A stretch of DNA of 28,509 nucleotides from positions 1 to 28,509 of the IMG/VR virus record IMGVR_UViG_3300025806_002533; one strand, given 5' to 3'. The DNA comes from a virus. This document shows, piece after piece, positions 21,866-28,509 of this stretch (positions within the stretch are counted from its first letter, which is position 1; every line of letters begins with the position of its first letter). The notes below the pieces were generated by a model that was not told the origin of the DNA, ran no database searches, and saw nothing but the letters and a program-made list of their open reading frames with translations. A program made the position numbers and the translations under genes.

Positions 21866-21873
21866 TATCTTTG
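21866..21873 (+). promoter_or_regulatory. -7 element before the connector/tail genes
   Basis: TATCTTTG at 21866-21873, followed by TAA, is a perfect extended -7 element placed directly after the terminator's T-run and 14 bases before the ATG at 21888. There is no TTTG at -33. Confidence 0.65.
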
Positions 21874-21887
21874 TAAAAACGTAAAAG

Positions 21888-22832
21888 ATGATAAATTCAG
21901 TTAGAAACACAGTTTTATCTATACTTAATAAAAATAACTACGGTTATATTTCTCCATCAGACTTCAACTTGTTTTCAAAACAAGCTCAGATGGATTTATT
22001 TAACGAATATTTTTATCAGTATAATAGACAAATAAATAAAGAAAATGCTCGTTCTTCAGGAACAGGGTATGCAGATATCACAAAAGGGATAGAAGAGGTT
22101 ATAGATATGTTTAGTGTAACAAGTTATATGCACTATGGAGCTTCTAATAAATTTCTATTGCCTTCTGCTACAACTACAGGAGATGATTATTATTTAATAA
22201 ACAAAGCTCTTGTTTATGAAAAGTTTAGAACCAGTGGTGCTAACACTTCTGTTTCCGGTACTCCTAATGAATTAGTAGACTCTACAGCTACTTTTACAGC
22301 TACTGTAGCTATTGGAGATATTGTAGTTAACACGACTACTTATACCTCAGCAGAGGTAATTTCTATAGTAAGTGACAATGTTTTATCTTTAGATGCAGAT
22401 ATATTCACGGCTACTCCTCAAGATTATTCTATATTTTTATCAGTACAGAACGAAGCGGAGAAAGTAAACCATAGTAAAATAACAATGCTTAACAGCACTT
22501 CGTTTACAGCACCTTCTGAGATATTTCCTGTATACACAGAGGAAGGAATACTTATGAGTCTTTTCCCTAAAACAATTATTGAACCTGGAAGAGTTGTAGC
22601 TCAGTATATTAGATATCCAAAAGAACCAAAGTGGACTTACATCCTTTTACCAAATGGAGAACCTGCATTTGATTCAACTAGATCTGATTACCAAGATTTT
22701 GAACTTACATTAGATGATGAAGTTTCATTAGTAACAAGAATACTTCAATACGCAGGAATGTCTATAAGAGAAATTCAAATAGTACAATTCGCTCAAGCAG
22801 AAGAACAACAAGCAAACCAAACTGAAGCATAA
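21888..22832 (+). CDS. Probable connector ring/head-completion protein
   Basis: Encodes 314 residues. The N-terminus (VRNTVLSILNKNNYGYISPS, FNLFSKQAQMDLFNEYFYQY) and the C-terminal VRRIL-like helical part (EVSLVTRILQYAGMSIREIQ) resemble the ring proteins below the portal in crAss-like phages. Residues about 118-183 (ELVDSTATFTATVAIGDIVV ... LSLDADIFTATPQDYSIF) form an inserted beta-domain of a sort found in many unrelated phage structural proteins. It shares one base with the next gene (TAATG) and opens the connector/tail operon. Confidence 0.75.
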   Translation: MINSVRNTVLSILNKNNYGYISPSDFNLFSKQAQMDLFNEYFYQYNRQINKENARSSGTGYADITKGIEEVIDMFSVTSYMHYGASNKFLLPSATTTGDDYYLINKALVYEKFRTSGANTSVSGTPNELVDSTATFTATVAIGDIVVNTTTYTSAEVISIVSDNVLSLDADIFTATPQDYSIFLSVQNEAEKVNHSKITMLNSTSFTAPSEIFPVYTEEGILMSLFPKTIIEPGRVVAQYIRYPKEPKWTYILLPNGEPAFDSTRSDYQDFELTLDDEVSLVTRILQYAGMSIREIQIVQFAQAEEQQANQTEA

Positions 22833-23752
22833 TGGCATATATATCACAATATCAATACTACGAGAACGGAGGAGCACTACCAGAAAATGAAAACTGGGGC
22901 TCTTATCAATACGTTACACTTAAGGACATAGTAAATAACTTTATGGTGATGTATGCTGGAAACCACTCATTAATTAATAACGAAGAGAGGTATAAGGTTT
23001 TATTTCATGCTAAGAGAGGGATACAAGAATTAAACTACGATGCGTTTAAAGAAATTAAAGCGTTAGAGCTTAATGTATCTGACTTACTTAGATTTGTATT
23101 ACCACCTGACTATGTAAATTGGGTTAGAGTGTCTTTATATTCAGGAGGAGTATTAAGACCACTTACAGAAAATATTCAAGCGACATCTTCTGACGCTTAT
23201 CTTCAGGATAATAACTACAGAATACTTTTTGATATCAATGGAAATGTTTTAAAACCTCAGTTTTCTTTCTTGGACACGGATAGAATAGCAGGAACTAAGA
23301 AAAGCATTTACATGGGTGGAGGAGCTTATAACGGAAAATCAGGATACAATATTGATGGTGATTGGTACTTTGATTACTCAATAGGAGCAAGATTTGGCTT
23401 AAATACTGAAACAGCTAATGTAAACCCTACATTTACTATAGATAAAAAATCAGGAGTAATTAACTTTAGCTCTAGTATGGCAGGTGAATTATGTGTATTA
23501 GAATACGTTTCAGATGGAATGGAGAATGGAGATGAATCAAGCATTAGTGTAAACAAGATGTTTGAGGAGTTTATTTACGCTTATATTAGATATTCTATAC
23601 TAAATTCCAAGTTAGGAGTTCAAGAGTATGTAGTAAATAGAGCTAAAAAGGACAAATCAGCACTTCTAAGGAACGCAAAAATCAGAATCAGCAATATACA
23701 TCCCGGAAGACTTTTAATGAATATGAGAGGTCAGAATAAGATTATAAAATAA
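22832..23752 (+). CDS. Probable connector/tail ring protein (tail tube A-like)
   Basis: Encodes 306 residues. The N-terminal part (RYKVLFHAKRGIQELNYDAF, LRFVLPPDYVNWVRVSLYSG) and the helical C-terminus (KMFEEFIYAYIRYSILNSKL, YVVNRAKKDKSALLRNAKIR) follow the pattern of crAss-like ring/stabilisation proteins, comparable to the tubular protein A of T7 or gp4 of P22. These attach the tail to the portal. It lies one base within the previous gene and one base before the large muzzle-like gene, which fits an obligate tail-assembly set. Confidence 0.75.
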   Translation: MAYISQYQYYENGGALPENENWGSYQYVTLKDIVNNFMVMYAGNHSLINNEERYKVLFHAKRGIQELNYDAFKEIKALELNVSDLLRFVLPPDYVNWVRVSLYSGGVLRPLTENIQATSSDAYLQDNNYRILFDINGNVLKPQFSFLDTDRIAGTKKSIYMGGGAYNGKSGYNIDGDWYFDYSIGARFGLNTETANVNPTFTIDKKSGVINFSSSMAGELCVLEYVSDGMENGDESSISVNKMFEEFIYAYIRYSILNSKLGVQEYVVNRAKKDKSALLRNAKIRISNIHPGRLLMNMRGQNKIIK

Positions 23753-23753
23753 T

Positions 23754-26700
23754 ATGGCGAATATAACTAAAAGCTTTACCAAGGGTAAGATGAATAAGTC
23801 TACCGATGTACGTCTTATGCAGGACGGTGAATACATTGATGCATTAAACGTAAGGGTTAACTCTACGGAGGGAAATAATGTTGGATCGATAGAGAACTCA
23901 TTAGGAAACCTTCCGTTGACAAGCCTTAAGTATATAGATGGTACTCCACTGAGTGCTAACGCTAGATGCATTGGAGCTTTTGAAGACGGAGCAAATGAAA
24001 GACTGTTTTGGTTTGTTCATGACCCAACATTTACAGTGGGAGCTAGTGGAAAACTTGATTTGATAGTATCATTTGATACTAAGACTTCCTTCTTAAACTA
24101 TCACGTTGTAAGTATTTTAAATAACATTGGAGCTGGTATAATTACCACCTTAAACTTCAACCCTGAGTATTTAATAACAGGGGTTTCTTTGGTTGAAAAC
24201 CTATTGTTCTTTACAGATGACTACAACGCTCCTAGAAGGATTGACGTAGATAATAGCTATTCGTTTCCTCTTGCAAATGTAGATACATTTAGCGATGAGT
24301 CTTTACTTGTAATCAAGAAAGCACCGCTTACATCTCCTTCAGTTAGTCTTATTGACATAGGAAATGACATTAATTACATGGAGGATAGGTTTATCTGCTT
24401 TGGATACCGTTACAGGTACGCAAACAATGAATACTCTGCTACATCTCAATTTTCACAACCTGCGTTTGAGCCTAAAGATTTCTTTTTAAGTGCAGAGAGT
24501 GTACTTAATGAGGGAATGGAGAATAAGTTTAACGCAGCCATCATTACATTTCAAACAGGAGGAGATTTGGTTGTTGGTATAGATTTACTGTTTAAGGATG
24601 CTAACGACCCAGTAATTAGGGTGATAGAGAAGCTGGACAAAGTAGATAATGGATGGGGAGATAACCAATCTAGGACTTATACATTTGACAACAGTAAGAT
24701 TTATACAATACTTCCTTCTTCTGAGATATTAAGGCTTTACGATAATGTACCTAGATTTGCTAAGGCTCAGACGGTTATGAGTAATAGACTTGTTTATGGT
24801 AACTACACAGAGGGGTACGACTTGATTGATGTATCCGGAAATAAGCTAAAATTAGAGTACTATACTGAATTAATAACAGGAAGCACTTCTACTGGCTACA
24901 CTTTTCCATATACCAAAAGATTTACAAACTATAATATAGACCCAGCCCCGGGGACTGTTGTTTATTATAAAGGAATTGTTGACTTTGATTTAAGCGTATT
25001 AAACCCAAGTGCAGGTGTAAACTATATGGTGGCAGGTAGTTCTATATCGTTTGACATAACTTTCTTACGAGTTTTTAGTTCTGGAACAATTCCTATTACT
25101 GCATCCAGCTCGTTCAAAGTATCTCTGCTATTTACTCTTCCTAGAAGCTATACATCTGTTTATGATTTAGCTTCAAGTACAGAGTTTTTAGATAAGGTAG
25201 GTACTACATCAAACATACTTCCTGTTTACGACCCTACAAACCCAACTTCTTGTAGTGGAACTACGTTTACAGATATATATAACTGTAACTCTCCTATTCT
25301 AGCTACTCTTACTAAGTATGCAAGTGGTATAACGGCAAACGGTCAGCCTATAGAAGTATTTTCAACGCCTTCTAGTAATTTTATTAGCTTTAAATTTCCT
25401 GCTATTCAATACGTTGCTGATGCAAACAACCCAACCGGGGCATACGCTTACGAATATTACGGAGTTCATGAAGCAGAAGGAGCTTATTCTACAGGTGGAT
25501 TCTCAAAAAGTCTTCATAGCAATAGGGGGTACGAAATAGCAATAGCTTACATGGACGATTTTAATCGTTCAACTACAGCTTTGGTAAGTAACAGGAATAC
25601 AGAGCATGTTCCTTGTGAATATTCAGACAGTAAAAATAGCATTAAGGTTACAATACCAAGCATACAAAAGCCACCATATTGGGCGACTAGGTATAAGTTT
25701 TTAATAAAGCCAGACAAACAAGGGTACGAAACAATTTACGCTCAATTTTATTGGATTCAGGATGGAACTAATAACATATATTTTCTGTTAGAGGGCGAAA
25801 ACGCAAGAAAAGTAGAGGAGGGAGACAGGTACACTGTTAAGTCTGACACTAGTGGAGCTATTAACGAGTGCGTAACAGCCACTGTTCTAGAAAAGAAGGC
25901 ACAGTCATCAAACTTCATAACAACAACGACAGGGGTTGTACCTCCAGCAGGGGTATATATGAAGATTACTTCGGATGACTTTAGTGCTCAGTTCGTTCCT
26001 TCTGCCGTTCATTCTGTTTCAAACTTTACTAACGCTAATAGACAAAATAATTACTGTTTTACTCAGTTGAGATGTAGTACTTTTAACGGAACTACTCATA
26101 CAGACATAGCTATTCCTATCAACTCTATAATTAAAATAAAGTTTAGGTATAAGAGAAACGGTACGTTTGGAAAGAAAAAATGCGAGGAAAGAAGCTTTAC
26201 TTATGATGAAACATTCACTTCTACTGCTGACTACAATAATATGTACGATTGGTTTGTAGGAGATAGTATATCAAGCAGTTTCGTAAGAGGAACAGGTTTT
26301 GCCGGAAATTCTCAATGTATACCTAATAATGTTTTCTATCCAGCAATTCATACAACATCACCTGCTGCTCCTTCTCTTTGTACTAATAATTGGTATTTCT
26401 ACAGAGGTTCAACAGGATATTTAGAGCTGGTAATCACAGGTACTAATGCGTGTTCAACAACTAAGAATGGAGAGGCTAACGGTCAGGCTTCATTGCAAAT
26501 ATATCTACCTGAGTCTTCTTTAATATTTGAAACACAACCATTGGACGCTTTGCCAGACGTATTTTATGAGTCAAGCGAATCATTTCCAATAACAAATGGA
26601 TTCCACCAGGGTAATGTTCAAAATCAAACAAATTTACAGTCAGCGATTATAGACACTGATTTCTATAACTGTTATATGTTTGGAAACGGAGCTGAGAGTT

Positions 26701-28382
26701 ATAAGGCTTTAGATTCTATTACAGGAAAGCAGTTTAACTTAGGAAACAGGGTTTTATCTGTCTCTGCAGAGGATTACAAAGAAGCTCACAGGTTTGCAGA
26801 CCTTACCTACAGTGGCGTTTATAATGATGAAACTAATGTAAACAAGCTGAACGAGTTTAACCTAGGCCTACTTAACTTTAAACCGTTAGAGGATTCTTTT
26901 GGAAAAATTCAGATTCTTGACGGAAAACAAACAAACGTACTAGTACTACAGGAGGACAAGATTTCTTATGTACTGGCAGGCAAGAATATTCTTTCTGATG
27001 CAGGCGGTGGAAGTGCTTTAACTTCTATTCCTCAAGTATTAGGTCAGCAAGTAACGAAGACTGAGGAGTATGGTATTAGCCATAACCCTGAGAGTTATGT
27101 TAAGTGGGGATACGATAAATTCTTTACTGACGCAAAGAGAGGAGCTGTGATACAAATGAAGGGTGCAGATGAGGCTGCAGGAGACCAAGTTAAAGTAATA
27201 TCCGAGCAGGGTATGCGTTCTTGGTTTAGGGATTTGTTCATCAATGATTTTAACACTCAGAAGCTAGGAGGGTTTGACCCTTACATGAACGAGTATGTAC
27301 TGTCTTCAAACGATGTACTACTTCCTGCTGAGGTTAAGTGTTTAGACTGCGAGGACTACAGAACCTTTAATGTTCAATCAGGAAATGATTACACCTACTG
27401 CATAAACGTAGGTACTATAATTGGATATACTGACGTGAAATGGAATATTCCTGCTGGAATGGTAGGAACTGTAACCATTAATGTTGTTTACAACTCAACA
27501 ACTTACACATCAGGGCCTGTATCTACATCGGGAAATATAAGTATACCAAAGAGTCTAACTGGAGAAACTAAGTTTGACATAACTGTAATTAGTACAGGTG
27601 TAGCGACTGGATTAGAGGTTGTTACAGGATGCCCAGACCCTAACAATATTAACGTAAGATGGATTGTTTATTCTCCTAACCCTGGAAGTCCTATATTAAC
27701 ACCAACTAGATTAGGATTTAGCTATGTTGACGGAATAGTTGAGTCACCAGTATCATCAACGGATGTTCCTTTTGTAACCTACGCAGGGAATCCAACATTA
27801 AGTTTATACGATGAGTTTACAGGGCCTCAAGGAGCTTCTTCAGTACCTACTGACAATTCAGATATTACTTTGTTTGTAGAGAAAAATAGCAATAGTTCTT
27901 TCAGTTTTGACGTAAACACAAACAGGTTTATGTATCTAAGGTCTTCTCAGGTTTATGAGAATAACTCTACAGATATGATGTTACTTCTTGAAAATGCTTC
28001 GGTAGCCTTAAACCCAGTTGAAACAGATGAATTTGTGTCTGCTACTTTTATGATGCCTGCAGAGGAAAATGTAGGAGAAAATCTTTATTTGATTTGGGAT
28101 TTAAGGGACAAGAGTTCACTTCTACTATCTCATTCAACGGTAGATGCTGCTGATGCTTGTTGTGGTTATGATTGTACTGAGCTATGCTCAGAGTATGAGA
28201 TACTAAACAACAGTGGAGGTGTAGTGTTATACGACTACTTAGACTGCACTACAGGGCTAGAGGCTGAGGGTACTATTTCAAATGGAAGAGTTGAAACTAT
28301 ATGTTCAAGGTCTATTCCTACGACTACAGATATTGTAGAAGGGGTAACAATTACTTACACAAGATGCGGATGCTCATCATAA
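23754..28382 (+). CDS. Giant tail-tube/muzzle-like protein, crAss-like
   Basis: Encodes 1542 residues. The start (FTKGKMNKSTDVRLMQDGEY, DALNVRVNSTEGNNVGSIEN) is typical of the large crAss-like tail protein related to T7 gp12/P22 gp10, called muzzle in crAss phages; a beta-propeller-like N-terminal part follows (FWFVHD, LIVSFD, LLFFTDDYNAPRRIDVD). Around 1180-1300 an immunoglobulin-like region is visible (VTINVVYNSTTYTSGPVSTS). Residues 1463-1542 are Cys-rich, with eight cysteines (ACCGYDC, LCSEYEI, DCTTG, ICSRS, RCGCSS). It probably forms the tail tip that meets the cell surface and is the largest gene in the window. Confidence 0.85.
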   Translation: MANITKSFTKGKMNKSTDVRLMQDGEYIDALNVRVNSTEGNNVGSIENSLGNLPLTSLKYIDGTPLSANARCIGAFEDGANERLFWFVHDPTFTVGASGKLDLIVSFDTKTSFLNYHVVSILNNIGAGIITTLNFNPEYLITGVSLVENLLFFTDDYNAPRRIDVDNSYSFPLANVDTFSDESLLVIKKAPLTSPSVSLIDIGNDINYMEDRFICFGYRYRYANNEYSATSQFSQPAFEPKDFFLSAESVLNEGMENKFNAAIITFQTGGDLVVGIDLLFKDANDPVIRVIEKLDKVDNGWGDNQSRTYTFDNSKIYTILPSSEILRLYDNVPRFAKAQTVMSNRLVYGNYTEGYDLIDVSGNKLKLEYYTELITGSTSTGYTFPYTKRFTNYNIDPAPGTVVYYKGIVDFDLSVLNPSAGVNYMVAGSSISFDITFLRVFSSGTIPITASSSFKVSLLFTLPRSYTSVYDLASSTEFLDKVGTTSNILPVYDPTNPTSCSGTTFTDIYNCNSPILATLTKYASGITANGQPIEVFSTPSSNFISFKFPAIQYVADANNPTGAYAYEYYGVHEAEGAYSTGGFSKSLHSNRGYEIAIAYMDDFNRSTTALVSNRNTEHVPCEYSDSKNSIKVTIPSIQKPPYWATRYKFLIKPDKQGYETIYAQFYWIQDGTNNIYFLLEGENARKVEEGDRYTVKSDTSGAINECVTATVLEKKAQSSNFITTTTGVVPPAGVYMKITSDDFSAQFVPSAVHSVSNFTNANRQNNYCFTQLRCSTFNGTTHTDIAIPINSIIKIKFRYKRNGTFGKKKCEERSFTYDETFTSTADYNNMYDWFVGDSISSSFVRGTGFAGNSQCIPNNVFYPAIHTTSPAAPSLCTNNWYFYRGSTGYLELVITGTNACSTTKNGEANGQASLQIYLPESSLIFETQPLDALPDVFYESSESFPITNGFHQGNVQNQTNLQSAIIDTDFYNCYMFGNGAESYKALDSITGKQFNLGNRVLSVSAEDYKEAHRFADLTYSGVYNDETNVNKLNEFNLGLLNFKPLEDSFGKIQILDGKQTNVLVLQEDKISYVLAGKNILSDAGGGSALTSIPQVLGQQVTKTEEYGISHNPESYVKWGYDKFFTDAKRGAVIQMKGADEAAGDQVKVISEQGMRSWFRDLFINDFNTQKLGGFDPYMNEYVLSSNDVLLPAEVKCLDCEDYRTFNVQSGNDYTYCINVGTIIGYTDVKWNIPAGMVGTVTINVVYNSTTYTSGPVSTSGNISIPKSLTGETKFDITVISTGVATGLEVVTGCPDPNNINVRWIVYSPNPGSPILTPTRLGFSYVDGIVESPVSSTDVPFVTYAGNPTLSLYDEFTGPQGASSVPTDNSDITLFVEKNSNSSFSFDVNTNRFMYLRSSQVYENNSTDMMLLLENASVALNPVETDEFVSATFMMPAEENVGENLYLIWDLRDKSSLLLSHSTVDAADACCGYDCTELCSEYEILNNSGGVVLYDYLDCTTGLEAEGTISNGRVETICSRSIPTTTDIVEGVTITYTRCGCSS

Positions 28383-28393
28383 AATAAAATAAC

Positions 28394-28509
28394 ATGCCAA
28401 CTAACGCAATAAATTACATAGACGCTAAAACCTTCTTACAAGCTACGGCTGTCTTCATAGATTCAGAGTTAACAACACTAGCCTCTGATGGATTTTACTC
28501 GGATAGTAA
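28394..28509 (+). CDS. Start of a structural-type gene, cut by the window end
   Basis: The frame opens at ATG 28394, 11 bases after the preceding stop, and stays open for 38 codons to the end of the window. AINYIDAKTFLQATAVFIDS and LTTLASDGFYSDS follow a pattern (Y-x-D-x-x-x-F...A-T-x-V-(F/Y)-x-D...L-x-x-(D/A)-G-(F/Y)-Y) common in small beta-type phage structural domains. Continuation beyond the window is likely; nothing more can be said. Confidence 0.6.
   Translation, partial: MPTNAINYIDAKTFLQATAVFIDSELTTLASDGFYSDS

Noticed and set aside
1-28509. Alternative genetic code (TAG or TGA reassigned), as in some crAss-like phages
   Set aside because: Genes end in TAA, TAG (groES, portal) and TGA (terminase, 9055 fibre gene), with neighbours starting directly at these stops, so the standard code applies.

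Overview
The window reads as part of the genome of a tailed phage with podovirus-like virion genes, related to the crAss-like phages (Crassvirales) and infecting a member of the Bacteroidota. Two lines of evidence support this. First, the large terminase, portal, major capsid protein and three following connector/tail genes lie in crAss-like order and carry recognisable crAss-like segments. Second, transcription signals are of Bacteroidota type: at least seven intergenic sites match the -7 element TAnnTTTG, mostly in the extended form TAnCTTTGYAA, and start codons are preceded by A-rich leaders rather than strong Shine-Dalgarno sequences. No integrase, tRNA, rRNA, CRISPR array or insertion sequence was seen. 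All genes use the standard code, with TAA, TAG and TGA all serving as stops.

Layout. Bases 1-1115 are mostly non-coding and AT-rich. They hold one possible small leftward gene, a strong hairpin, an odd start-less open frame, and a cluster of eight AGTGTTRA-like octamers that ends at a consensus promoter; this is a candidate origin or control region. Bases 1116-3705 form a rightward early-type operon: a small protein, a membrane protein, GroEL, a 70-residue protein and GroES. Bases 3698-4153 hold the only long convincing leftward gene, a winged-helix protein. Its likely promoter overlaps face to face with that of the next rightward block.

Bases 4201-5366 encode small, very basic proteins and a small beta-rich protein. 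Bases 5466-7387 form a lysis cassette: two membrane proteins, an M15-type peptidase and a lipoprotein with a C-terminal membrane segment (u-spanin architecture). Bases 7436-12091 carry tail-fibre or receptor-binding proteins, including a LamG-like lectin domain, with small accessory proteins. Bases 12094-13409 hold a small protein, a two-domain GroES-like protein and a probable 2-oxoglutarate/Fe(II) oxygenase.

Bases 13428-28382 are the DNA packaging, head and connector/tail genes: small and large terminase, portal, probable scaffold, major capsid protein, a conserved protein, two ring/connector proteins and a 1542-residue muzzle/tail-tube-like protein. A further gene starts at 28394 and runs off the end.

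The genes together cover capsid assembly and packaging, host recognition and lysis. A phage-encoded chaperonin pair presumably helps fold capsid or fibre proteins. Many neighbours overlap by 1-8 bases (ATGA or TAATG junctions), pointing to translational coupling. Transcription seems divided by internal promoters near 1083, 1621, 4169, 4920, 7410, 11019, 18389 and 21866 and by two intrinsic terminators flanking the gene after the capsid gene. All functional names rest on reading motifs by eye; no database search was possible.
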